From contig CALDUT010000010.1 of NCBI GenBank assembly GCA_937924775.1, positions 310,001 through 374,000 on the forward strand: a stretch of 64,000 nucleotides of DNA, given 5' to 3'. Position 1 is the first letter of the stretch; each line of letters starts with the position of its first letter. Under the pieces are notes generated by a model. It did not search any database. It was not told the DNA's origin and worked only from the letters and a program-made list of their open reading frames with translations. Below, piece by piece: positions 1 through 7,223 of the stretch. The position numbers and the translations under genes were made by a program. This stretch comes from an uncultured Gemmata sp. (GTDB lineage Bacteria; Planctomycetota; Planctomycetia; Gemmatales; Gemmataceae).

Positions 1-41
1 GGTGTGGCGATGGTTTTGCGTGCGGGAGCTTCAGGAAGCAT
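1..41 (-). CDS. Possible start of a further gene of the Mo/W operon (partial)
   Basis: An ATG at 41 (reading leftward) opens a frame that stays open for 13 codons to the window edge. A GGAG Shine-Dalgarno-like sequence sits 7 nt upstream of it, inside the end of the MosB-like gene, and the start would overlap that gene by 11 nt, in line with the overlapping junctions of the rest of the operon. The peptide is too short to recognise. If real it could be a second storage-protein subunit, but that is only an inference from the two-subunit architecture of known molybdenum storage protein. Confidence 0.4.
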   Translation of the reverse strand, partial: MLPEAPARKTIAT

Positions 42-894
42 TGGCTAACTCCGTCGATGAGGAAGGCGCGGTGATCACCGTACCCACTGGCTCGCCCGCT
101 AAAGCGCGGCGGAGCAGTTCGGGCTTCAGACCATTGATAATCTGAATCCGGCGGGTGTTGCGGGCATGAATCATACTTTCAAGAACCGCCCGATCGATAA
201 TCAGCTCGGGGAAATTCCCCTCCAACACTTCCTGGGCGGTGATGGAAGGGATGAAGCGGGCTTGCCGATGGCGTTTGGGATCTGCGGAGTAAAGCCCGTC
301 CTCATCTTTGACAAAAATCATGGACGCAGCCCCCAACACTTCACTAACCATAAACAAGCCGAAGTCTTCCCGATAATGAGGGATGCGTCGCGAACCGGTG
401 GGGGGTTCCCAATAGTGATAGGGGGGCATACCGCTGAGAATGGGAATCATGCCCGAGGCCAACCACAGCGGCAGAACCACATAGTGATCTTTGTGGAGTA
501 CCACCCCGCCATGCTTGGCCAAAAGCGCCTGAACCATGTAACGGTTCTGCTCATTGACGGCACCCGCGACCATGGCCAGCCCACCTGTTGGAATGCCCAA
601 ATCCAACGCGATGTGGTAAGTGTGTCGCATCCGAGCCCCACCGCCGACACCTACGAGAATTTTGTACTTCTGCCGGCAGCGCACAATTTCCTCCAATAAT
701 GGTACCAAGGCCGCTTTCCCACGGTCGAGGATACTGGCTCCGCCGATGTGAATCACATGAACATCAGGAAGTATGGGGAGGACCTGTTGCTGGTCGGTTG
801 CAGTCAAAACCCGACGATCCATCAACGATTCCCGCATCAGCGGACTGCGGATGTGAGTGCGGCGACCATCGGCTTCTTGAAAGATTTCGTTCAT
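31..894 (-). CDS. mosB: Molybdenum/tungsten storage protein subunit, MosB-like (amino acid kinase fold)
   Basis: The 287-residue product belongs to the amino acid kinase superfamily and resembles the beta subunit of Azotobacter molybdenum storage protein much more than UMP kinase. Visible matches are an IGG..DRG nucleotide-binding strand near residue 50, an SGMPPY..W segment near 155, FVKDEDGLYSADP near 195 and a C-terminal INGL...L..ALAGE.VGT block. The known protein is an ATP-dependent cage that packs polyoxomolybdate or polyoxotungstate clusters in the cytoplasm. I chose the ATG at 894 because it overlaps the upstream stop by 4 nt (ATGA) and matches the family's length of about 270. It follows a tungstate importer, so the stored oxyanion may be tungstate. 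No nitrogenase gene is visible. Confidence 0.83.
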   Translation of the reverse strand: MNEIFQEADGRRTHIRSPLMRESLMDRRVLTATDQQQVLPILPDVHVIHIGGASILDRGKAALVPLLEEIVRCRQKYKILVGVGGGARMRHTYHIALDLGIPTGGLAMVAGAVNEQNRYMVQALLAKHGGVVLHKDHYVVLPLWLASGMIPILSGMPPYHYWEPPTGSRRIPHYREDFGLFMVSEVLGAASMIFVKDEDGLYSADPKRHRQARFIPSITAQEVLEGNFPELIIDRAVLESMIHARNTRRIQIINGLKPELLRRALAGEPVGTVITAPSSSTELANAS

Positions 895-2168
895 GGATTC
901 TCCTTGACGGGGCCGAGCAGAATCGGTTCGGTCGTTGTGGGTGTCAGGGCATGGTCCCATTCCTTCGCTTCCGGCAGTCGATCGGTGGGAAATGCCCGCA
1001 AGACCGCAACCGTCACGAAGCCACTCAGGAAACCCGCCACCAGCGTGGGAAAGAGTTTCACACCCCACAGCATATAGACTTCAACGCGTGTACCCAGGAG
1101 TAGTAACACGAGCAATTCTGCCGCCAGTCGGGCCAGGCCGGCCAACAACCCCACTCCACAGTAAACCCAGGCTCGCAGGGGGAGCCGGCGTACCAGCGGC
1201 ATGACGAGGTCGATCAGCAAACCCGGGGCGAGGTGTTTGAGAACTTCAAAAATGCCGAACCGACCATCGCCTTGCAACAAGGCGACCACACCCATCACGG
1301 CCCCGGCGGTGGTACCGCCCCATCGGGTGTAGGTCAGACGAGCTGCCAGCAAATACAGGGGAAACAGCAACAGTGTTTTGTGCCCGCTGGCAATGGGCAC
1401 TCCCGGCAGCAGCTTCAGCATTTTGAAACCAATCATCATCAACCCGATACCGGCAATCACCGCGACGTCGTTGGCCAAACGCGGGTCCAGTGGTTCGGGC
1501 TCATCGGTTTCGAGCTGCAGACGGGCCTCGTCGAGGGCATTTCGTATGGCCACGGTGAAGAAGGCCACATCTCCGCAGATCAGCCGTCGCAATACGGTCA
1601 GAAATCCGGGGGAATGCGCATTTCCCGGTTGGCGGCGAAGCCCCCCGCTGGTGGGCGATTCCAGGCCGCTGAGTTTTGCCAAAATCAGGTTCAGCGGATA
1701 AACGAACAGCTTGGGCAGGCCGAGCGTGCGTAAACCGACTACCAAATCCGTCCGTGGACCGGTCAGACGCACAACCGCGGCAGCCAAAAGTATCGTCAGA
1801 ATCTGCAGACTCAGGAACGCCGCGAGGGCAGCACCGCCCAAGTTGATCCACACCAAGCGACCGAATATCGTCACCGCGTGCCAATCTGCTGCGATCCGTT
1901 CCTCGTCTCCAGGCACAAAAGCGTAGACAGCGAAGAGAATCGCGAATAACCATTTCAGGCGGGTGAGTGGTCGAAGCAGCCTGCGACCGGTCACACCCCC
2001 AACCAAAAGCAAGACCACCTGGAGGATAAACAGCCCGCCGACCCACCACGCGACGCGTGATGTCTCGACGGCGGCCATGGCCAACACTGCGATCGTGACC
2101 GCGATGAGGTAAAGAACCTTCATCACGGCGATGAGCTTCCGGCGATCGCAGCGGAGGTGCTGATCCAT
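891..2168 (-). CDS. Polytopic membrane protein, possibly ECF-transporter-like
   Basis: The 425-residue product has roughly eight to ten hydrophobic segments, in two clusters separated by a soluble stretch around residues 170-225. The N-terminal half ends in a GLRTLGLPK...YPLNL stretch reminiscent of the coupling region of EcfT/CbiQ subunits. The C-terminal half has a Gly-rich GGTTAGAVMGVVALLQGDG segment and an APGLLIDLV segment reminiscent of ECF substrate-binding components. The start is taken at the ATG overlapping the tupA stop (TGATG), and the end overlaps the storage-protein start by 4 nt. It is therefore translationally coupled between a tungstate importer and an oxyanion storage protein, and a role in moving or handling molybdate/tungstate is the obvious inference. 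The family assignment is tentative. Confidence 0.5.
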   Translation of the reverse strand: MDQHLRCDRRKLIAVMKVLYLIAVTIAVLAMAAVETSRVAWWVGGLFILQVVLLLVGGVTGRRLLRPLTRLKWLFAILFAVYAFVPGDEERIAADWHAVTIFGRLVWINLGGAALAAFLSLQILTILLAAAVVRLTGPRTDLVVGLRTLGLPKLFVYPLNLILAKLSGLESPTSGGLRRQPGNAHSPGFLTVLRRLICGDVAFFTVAIRNALDEARLQLETDEPEPLDPRLANDVAVIAGIGLMMIGFKMLKLLPGVPIASGHKTLLLFPLYLLAARLTYTRWGGTTAGAVMGVVALLQGDGRFGIFEVLKHLAPGLLIDLVMPLVRRLPLRAWVYCGVGLLAGLARLAAELLVLLLLGTRVEVYMLWGVKLFPTLVAGFLSGFVTVAVLRAFPTDRLPEAKEWDHALTPTTTEPILLGPVKENP

Positions 2169-3001
2169 CAATGCCCATTCCTCAGCGGCCAACGACTAGC
2201 TCGAAACAACGGTTCTCCATACTTGGCACGACCATATTCCGCGATGATTTGTTGGGCTTCGCTGGAGAAGAGATAGGTAATGAATTCCATTGCCCAAACA
2301 TCCTTCACATGCGGATGCTGTTGGGGGTTAACCGCAATCACGGAATAGCGGTTGATCCAGTCCGGATCACCGGAATAAAGAACCGCGAGATTTAACCCAG
2401 TCCGTTGAGCGATGAAGGTTCCGCGATCGGCCAACGCATATCCGCCTTTCTCATCGGCCATCCGCAGAACAGCTCCCATCCCTTGACCGGTGCGAATGTA
2501 CCACGGTCCGGCGGGTTCAATCCCCGCGGCCAACCATGTAGCCTTTTCCTTTTGGTGAGTTCCCGATTCATCCGCGCGGGAAATAAACAGTGCCTGCGTT
2601 TGCCAAATGCGGCTGAAGGCGTCGGCTCCGGACGTGGCCTCGTGGACCTTGGCCGGATCATTTGTCGGGCCAACCAATACGAAGTCGTTGGTCATCAATT
2701 CATTCCGAGACGTTCCCTGATGTTCGTCGAGGAAGCGCTGTTCGGCCACTGGATCATGTGTCAGCAAGACATCAGCATCGCCGCGACGGCCAATCTCCAA
2801 AGCCTGACCTGTACCCACCGCCACCACACGAACCTCGATACCCGTTTTAGCTCGGAACCGGGGTAAAAGTTCGTCGAGCAGACCGGTATCGCGGGTGCTG
2901 GTAGTCGTGGCCAGCGTGATGCATTTTTCGGGAGCATTGATACAACCGCTCATAACAACAATAACAATGCCACAAAACCAGATTGACCATCGGCAGTACA
3001 T
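2168..3001 (-). CDS. tupA: Tungstate ABC transporter, substrate-binding lipoprotein TupA
   Basis: The 277-residue product starts with a hydrophobic signal ending in a lipobox (VMSGC, Cys20), so it should be membrane-anchored on the outer face of the cytoplasmic membrane. The mature N-terminus carries TTTSTRDTGLLD, the hallmark oxyanion-binding strand of TupA-type proteins. Further family features are GTGQALE.GRRGDADVLL near residue 65, and SRADESGTHQKEK near 140. The ATG at 3001 lies one base past the tupC stop and gives a proper lipoprotein signal. An in-frame start further upstream would bury that signal. TupA binds tungstate selectively over molybdate in characterised systems, but the residues that set selectivity cannot be judged here, so the ligand could be either. 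Confidence 0.9.
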   Translation of the reverse strand: MYCRWSIWFCGIVIVVMSGCINAPEKCITLATTTSTRDTGLLDELLPRFRAKTGIEVRVVAVGTGQALEIGRRGDADVLLTHDPVAEQRFLDEHQGTSRNELMTNDFVLVGPTNDPAKVHEATSGADAFSRIWQTQALFISRADESGTHQKEKATWLAAGIEPAGPWYIRTGQGMGAVLRMADEKGGYALADRGTFIAQRTGLNLAVLYSGDPDWINRYSVIAVNPQQHPHVKDVWAMEFITYLFSSEAQQIIAEYGRAKYGEPLFRASRWPLRNGH

Positions 3002-3002
3002 A

Positions 3003-3731
3003 TCAGTACACCATCTTGCCTTGGATGAATGCGGCCGTTCGAGTGTCACGCGGCATTTCAAAGAAATCGGTCGCCGGGGCCGTTTCAATCAATTGCCCGT
3101 CGAGCAACAAAGCGACACGCTCGCCAGCGCGGCGGGCTTGGAAGTGGTTGTGTGTGGCCCAAACCACGGTCGTACCCCGTTGTTTGTGGTCTGTCAGAAC
3201 GACGTCTTCGACCAGGGCCACGCGTGCTGGATCCAGGTTATTCGTCGGTTCATCAAGCAACAAGACCTCGGGCGCGAAGGCCAAGGCCCGGGCTAGCGCG
3301 ACCAGTTGGGCCTCGCCCCCGGAAATAGCGCTGGCCGATCGATCAGCGAGGTGAGTCAGATGAACCTGCTCCAGGATCGCTCGAGCCTTTTGACGGCAGG
3401 CGGCCTCCCCACGAATACGCAATCCATATTCAACGTTTGAACGCACTGTGCCTGCCAGCAGCATCGGGCGTTGAAAAACCAAGGTGATCGTGCGTTTGAC
3501 CGCCAGGGGAGTCTTGTGATTAAACGGTTTGCCCTGAAACCATAACTGGCCCCGAGTCGGCCGTTGTAAACCCGCCAGCAACCGCAACAGCGTACTTTTG
3601 CCCGACCCGGGAGGCCCCACCAAACACAGGATCTCACCAGTGGAGACCTCAAAACGGGGCAAACGAAGGACCTCGCGCAAGCCGTGTTGGACCGTGACAT
3701 TCTCCAACCGGTAGGCGCAAGGCCCGTTCAT
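3003..3731 (-). CDS. tupC: Tungstate ABC transporter ATPase TupC
   Basis: A 242-residue ABC ATPase that should energise TupB. Visible motifs in order are Walker A GPPGSGKST near residue 40, Q-loop LVFQRPML near 85, signature ISGGEAQ near 135 (a variant of LSGGQ), Walker B LLLDEP near 158, and the H-loop WATHN near 190. The start is placed at the ATG at 3731, which overlaps the tupB stop by 4 nt (ATGA); a longer frame begins at 3794 but would run 67 nt into tupB. It ends one base before the tupA start. It lacks the C-terminal MOP domain found in ModC, which fits a tungstate-type rather than a classical molybdate transporter. Confidence 0.88.
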   Translation of the reverse strand: MNGPCAYRLENVTVQHGLREVLRLPRFEVSTGEILCLVGPPGSGKSTLLRLLAGLQRPTRGQLWFQGKPFNHKTPLAVKRTITLVFQRPMLLAGTVRSNVEYGLRIRGEAACRQKARAILEQVHLTHLADRSASAISGGEAQLVALARALAFAPEVLLLDEPTNNLDPARVALVEDVVLTDHKQRGTTVVWATHNHFQARRAGERVALLLDGQLIETAPATDFFEMPRDTRTAAFIQGKMVY

Positions 3732-4378
3732 AGCGACCTCCCGTGCAAACGCATGGCCGCCAGGTTCACACTGAGAGCCAGAGCCATCAACCACCCTCCT
3801 AAGGCCAGTGCGAGAGCAAAATTCCCCTTGCCAGTCTCCATCATGATCGCGGTCGACAAAACGCGCGTGTGGCCTTGAATATTCCCGCCCACCATGTAGG
3901 CTGCGCCCACCTCGCTAACGATGCGGCCAAAGGCCACCAACAGTGCAAATAACACCCCGACGCGGGCTTCACGCAACACGGCCCAACGGACCTGCCATGG
4001 TGTCGCGCCGAGGCTGCGAATTTGCCAGACCAAATCCGCCGGTACAGCGGCCACCGCCCCCATCACCAAGCCAGTGATCAAGGGCAGCGCCATCAGTGTT
4101 TGGGCCAAAATCATGGCAGTGGGGGTAAAGAGCCACTCCAAAAATGCCAAAGGACCGCTGCGGGATAACAGCATGTAAACCAAAAGGCCCACAACCACCG
4201 GGGGGATACTCATCCCCGTGTAGACGAGGGCGACCAAAGGCCGCTTGCCCGGGAAACGAGCTAAACCAAGCCAAACACCGACAGGAATCCCTACAACTGA
4301 CGCGATCACCAGCGCCGTCGCCGTGACACGCAGCGTCAGTGTGACGATCGGCCACATTTCCGAATCTAAGACGCTCAA
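3728..4378 (-). CDS. tupB: Tungstate ABC transporter permease TupB
   Basis: The 216-residue product has about five to six transmembrane segments and the ABC permease EAA-type loop in the region LRSLGATPWQ...REARVGVL around residues 125-150. The segment GMSIPPVVVGLLVYMLLSRSGP near residues 55-75 is typical of the TupB/ModB branch. It lies 6 nt downstream of the CsoR-like regulator's stop and overlaps tupC by 4 nt, so the genes are almost certainly one transcript. It should form the homodimeric channel of the importer in the cytoplasmic membrane. A molybdate or sulfate permease of the same superfamily is the alternative; the neighbouring TupA motif favours tungstate. Confidence 0.87.
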   Translation of the reverse strand: MSVLDSEMWPIVTLTLRVTATALVIASVVGIPVGVWLGLARFPGKRPLVALVYTGMSIPPVVVGLLVYMLLSRSGPLAFLEWLFTPTAMILAQTLMALPLITGLVMGAVAAVPADLVWQIRSLGATPWQVRWAVLREARVGVLFALLVAFGRIVSEVGAAYMVGGNIQGHTRVLSTAIMMETGKGNFALALALGGWLMALALSVNLAAMRLHGRSL

Positions 4379-4384
4379 CGGGAT

Positions 4385-4681
4385 TCACTCCTTCACAAAC
4401 TTCAAAAGCATCTCGAGCATTGCGTCCAGCGCTCCATCGCCCGAACGAGCCGCTTCCGCAGCACAGCCGACGATGTAGGTACGCATGACGGCCTTCGTGA
4501 TACTCTTGACCGCGGAGCGGATACTGGCCAGCTGTTGCAAAACTTCCACTGCTGGCCGCTGATTGTCGATCATTCGTCCGATACCGCGAAGCTGGCCTTC
4601 TACCTTCCCAAGGCGATCATGGAGTTCTTGCCGAGTAGCGTCATCGTACAACACAACCGAAGGTTCTGGACGCGATGACAT
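4385..4681 (-). CDS. CsoR/RcnR/FrmR-family repressor with non-canonical sensing residues
   Basis: The 98-residue all-helical product has the family core RL.KVEGQLRGI.RMI at residues 23-38 and QQLASIRSAV near 49-58. In copper sensors the Cys-His-Cys ligands sit at the positions equivalent to Ala44, Tyr69 and Cys73 here, so only the last cysteine remains. It is therefore unlikely to be a Cu(I) sensor; it also lacks the first cysteine of the formaldehyde and persulfide sensors. It is the first gene of the tup operon, preceded by a GAGGA ribosome-binding site 6 nt from the ATG and by a palindrome of RcnR type. It probably represses its own operon and responds to oxyanion status or a related signal, which is an inference. 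Confidence 0.85.
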   Translation of the reverse strand: MSSRPEPSVVLYDDATRQELHDRLGKVEGQLRGIGRMIDNQRPAVEVLQQLASIRSAVKSITKAVMRTYIVGCAAEAARSGDGALDAMLEMLLKFVKE

Positions 4682-4701
4682 ACCGATTCCTCATGTGAGG
4701 G

Positions 4702-4716
4702 TACTGGGTACCAGTA
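4702..4716. promoter_or_regulatory. RcnR/CsoR-type operator palindrome
   Basis: The 15-mer reads TACT-GGGTACC-AGTA, with 6-bp inverted arms TACTGG/CCAGTA around a 3-nt centre. It has the same outline and length as the published RcnR recognition motif TACT-G6-N-AGTA. It lies 21-35 nt upstream of the CsoR-family gene's start codon and overlaps the predicted -10 box. This is the expected place for an autoregulatory operator of the tup/storage operon. Confidence 0.68.
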
Positions 4717-4740
4717 TATACTACGATAACGTTCCGTCGA
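4713..4740 (-). promoter_or_regulatory. Predicted promoter of the tup/mos operon
   Basis: On the minus strand a TATACT -10 hexamer (4718-4713) is preceded, with a 16-nt spacer, by TCGACG (4740-4735), a 4/6 match to TTGACA. Transcription would begin inside the palindrome at 4702-4716, which would explain repression by occlusion. Planctomycete promoter consensus is poorly known, so this is a prediction. Confidence 0.45.
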
Positions 4741-4992
4741 GCCACTGTGGCGAAGGATTCTGAGGTCTCCTACATCGCCGGCCAGCGTAAACAAGCCGGC
4801 GTGAAAATCCGGAATTGCAGGATTTTGCAGTTGCGAGTAAAACCAACGTGCCATCACAGTGGGCGTTACTCTCCCAAGCTTATCCTGTGATAGCTTCCCA
4901 CGCGGCCGATTGTTGGGAGCAGTCCGATACTCAGATTCTCCCGAGCAACGGTAGTGGAGTGGAATATGTAAATTTATCCCTCGAGTCAGATT
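4741..4992. other. Divergent intergenic region with two hairpins
   Basis: Between the regulator and the sterol operon there are two perfect inverted repeats: CGCCGGC/GCCGGCG (4776-4782 and 4795-4801) and AAAATCC/GGATTTT (4804-4810 and 4820-4826). They could lie in the 5' leader of the sterol operon or end an antisense transcript. I see no convincing plus-strand promoter and no gene in this stretch. Confidence 0.4.
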
Positions 4993-6306
4993 ATGAGTTT
5001 TACAACGCAGGATGCGCGGACCGTTAGTTCACAGTTAACAACGGATGTAGCGATTGTGGGCGGAGGCCCCGTGGGTTGTGTGGCCGCGCTGGCCTTCGCG
5101 CAGCGGGGAGCCCGCGTCTATGTAATCGATGCCGGTTCAGCCCCGACACGCTTGGCTGGGGAATGGCTCCATCCCACCGGGGTGAGTGTGCTGACACAGC
5201 TAGGCGTGGATTTGACGAAACTCGGAATACCGCACTCGCGCGGTCGGGGATTTGCAATCTTTCCCCACACAGGTTCGCCTATCGTACTCTCCTATGTTGG
5301 TGGTGAATGGGGCATCGGCTGCCAACATCATGTGCTGGTTGAAGCGTTGCAGAAACAACTTGCTCGAATCTCGAATATTCGACTGATTCGGGGTTATCGG
5401 GTTGTGGATGTTCGGCCGGAAGTCGTGGTGGCTACCTGTCCTCAGCGGTCGCGGACAATCGAACTTCATAGTAGGTTGGTGGTCGGTGCGGATGGCCGGC
5501 AGTCGATTGTTCGGCAGAAGCTGGGTTACTCCAGCAGCCGCCAGCCGGTGTCGTACATGGCAGGTTTTCCGGTCCCCGCCGGCGTTTTGCCTTATCTCGA
5601 CCACGGGAATGTTTTCCTCGGCGGGCCGGGGCCGGTCCTCGCGTTTCGCATCAGCGATTCGCTAGCGCGAGTGTGTTTCGATGTTCCGGCCAATCGCGTT
5701 GCGTGGATTCGTCAGCCGCGAGAACTTATCGGGGCCTACCGCTCGGTCCTTCCTGAAGCGGTGATTGAGGCTTGCCTGAAAGTCTCAGAAAACGATGTCC
5801 CCGCGGTGGCCGCCAATCAACTGTTGCGGCGACGCTATTACGGACGAGCCGGTATGGCCCTGATCGGCGATGCTGTGGGTCATTGCCATCCACTGTGCGC
5901 TGTCGGCATGTCGGTTGGTTTTCTTGATGCCGTTGCCCTGGCGGAGTCGGCCACCGTGGAAGAATTCGCCGCGAAGCGTTCGTCCGTGGGCCGGGTCCCC
6001 GAATTATTATCCATGGGTCTGTACGACTTGTTTGTCAGCCCTGATCCGGGTAGTGTTGAACTCCGCGCGGCCGTTTATCAATTGTGGCGTACCTCGGCAG
6101 CGGCCCGACGCGACACTATGCGGCTACTCGCTGTGCGGGAAACTCGGCGTGCGGCTCTAGCGATTACCTTTGCGCGCTTGGCATCTGTTGCATCGCGGCA
6201 AATCGTTAGCGGGTTATTGAACCGCTCGCTGGGTCATTCGCTGGCGGCTGTTTGTGGTTTGGGACGCTGGGGCGGGTGGTTGGCCCGCGAAATGATCGTT
6301 TCTTAA
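4993..6306 (+). CDS. sqmo: FAD-dependent squalene monooxygenase (squalene epoxidase)
   Basis: This 437-residue flavoprotein should epoxidise squalene to 2,3-oxidosqualene at the membrane. It has an N-terminal Rossmann FAD motif (IVGGGPVG, residues 21-28), a central VVGADGRQSIVR motif near residue 165 and a C-terminal LIGDA...HPL...GMSV segment near residues 290-309. The HPL and GMSV elements are characteristic of squalene epoxidases rather than generic aromatic hydroxylases. The length fits bacterial homologues. The gene lies 38 nt upstream of a sterol-methyltransferase-like gene and shares a transcript with oxidosqualene cyclase, which settles the pathway. A geranylgeranyl-reductase-type enzyme is the main alternative from sequence alone. 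Gemmata is known to carry an adjacent squalene epoxidase/cyclase pair. Confidence 0.86.
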   Translation: MSFTTQDARTVSSQLTTDVAIVGGGPVGCVAALAFAQRGARVYVIDAGSAPTRLAGEWLHPTGVSVLTQLGVDLTKLGIPHSRGRGFAIFPHTGSPIVLSYVGGEWGIGCQHHVLVEALQKQLARISNIRLIRGYRVVDVRPEVVVATCPQRSRTIELHSRLVVGADGRQSIVRQKLGYSSSRQPVSYMAGFPVPAGVLPYLDHGNVFLGGPGPVLAFRISDSLARVCFDVPANRVAWIRQPRELIGAYRSVLPEAVIEACLKVSENDVPAVAANQLLRRRYYGRAGMALIGDAVGHCHPLCAVGMSVGFLDAVALAESATVEEFAAKRSSVGRVPELLSMGLYDLFVSPDPGSVELRAAVYQLWRTSAAARRDTMRLLAVRETRRAALAITFARLASVASRQIVSGLLNRSLGHSLAAVCGLGRWGGWLAREMIVS

Positions 6307-6344
6307 TAGCTTCTGTTACCTCTTCATTGACTCTGAATCGATCC

Positions 6345-7223
6345 ATGCCCACCTCCGAATATCAAAAACTCGCTCAAGACGCTGATGTTCGTAAGGAAAA
6401 CTATATTGATCTGGTTCGTCAATATTATGATCTAGTGACACCCATATACTTGGAGAAATGGGGTGTCTCTTTTCACTTCGCGATTTTCCGGGGCGAAGAA
6501 TCCTTGGAAGAGGCTATGATAGCGACCGAGCAATGGTTGGCGGACTTTGCCGGTCTGCGCACGGGTATGAAGGTATTAGATGTCGGTTGTGGTGTTGGTG
6601 GCCCTGCATTGACGATCGCCCGCTACAGTGGCGCTCATATCACGGGAATCAACATCGTTGAACCACACATTCACATTGCTCGGGATCGAGCGCTTAAAGC
6701 GGGACTGGCCGACCGCACAGAATTCCTCGTGGCTGATGCAATGGCCATGCCTTTTCCGGATGGTACGTTCGATGCCGTCTACGTTATCGAAGCGGGCTGC
6801 CATATGCCGGATAAGCCTCGTTTCTATCAGGAATGCGCCCGAGCCTTGAAAACGGGTGGTGTTTTTATCGGCACGGATTGGTTCCGGAGTAATTCTCTCA
6901 CCTCGCAAGACGCGGCTGACTATATTGAACCTATCTGCCGGCTTCATGGAATCCCCAGTCTCATTTCCTTGGCTGAACTCCGTCGCTATCTCAGCGCGGC
7001 AGGGTTTTCGATTCATACAGTGGATAACCTCGCGACATATGGAAACGTATTGAAAAATTGGGAAAACATAGATCGCAAATCTTTACGCTTGCTCAATACT
7101 TATATGCGGTTTGTTATACCCAAGGTGGAGCAAATGATGCTCGAAGGTGGGTTGAAGCTGATTGATGCAGCCCGCCGGGGAGTCTTTCTTCTTGGTATTT
7201 GGAAGGCGGTTCGCCAAACGTGA
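6345..7223 (+). CDS. Sterol C-24 methyltransferase-like SAM enzyme
   Basis: The 292-residue product carries the signature regions of Erg6/SMT-type methyltransferases. These are YYDLVTPIYLEKWG...FHFA.F.GEE near residues 25-55, the SAM-binding LDVGCGVGGPAL near 79, ITGIN near 98, and a VIEAGCHMP element near 148 corresponding to YAIEATCHAP of sterol methyltransferases. The ATG at 6345 follows the epoxidase after 38 nt, and the stop overlaps the GTG of the cyclase (GTGA). It probably transfers a methyl group to squalene or to a sterol side chain. The gamma-tocopherol and triterpene methyltransferase branches have the same motifs, so the exact substrate is open. The placement between the epoxidase and cyclase genes is unlike the two-gene arrangement I recall from Gemmata. 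Confidence 0.8.
   Translation: MPTSEYQKLAQDADVRKENYIDLVRQYYDLVTPIYLEKWGVSFHFAIFRGEESLEEAMIATEQWLADFAGLRTGMKVLDVGCGVGGPALTIARYSGAHITGINIVEPHIHIARDRALKAGLADRTEFLVADAMAMPFPDGTFDAVYVIEAGCHMPDKPRFYQECARALKTGGVFIGTDWFRSNSLTSQDAADYIEPICRLHGIPSLISLAELRRYLSAAGFSIHTVDNLATYGNVLKNWENIDRKSLRLLNTYMRFVIPKVEQMMLEGGLKLIDAARRGVFLLGIWKAVRQT

Noticed and set aside
166-699. Plus-strand open frame of 177 codons opposite the MosB-like gene
   Set aside because: It is the antisense shadow of a gene with clear family motifs and a coupled start; no ribosome-binding site or family resemblance.
31-894. UMP kinase (PyrH) as identity for the amino acid kinase protein
   Set aside because: The SGMPPY and FVKDEDGLY blocks and C-terminal NGL...GE.VGT match Mo-storage subunits better, and the gene sits in a tungstate operon.
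4385-4681. Copper-responsive CsoR
   Set aside because: Two of the three Cu(I) ligands are replaced, and no copper exporter is nearby.
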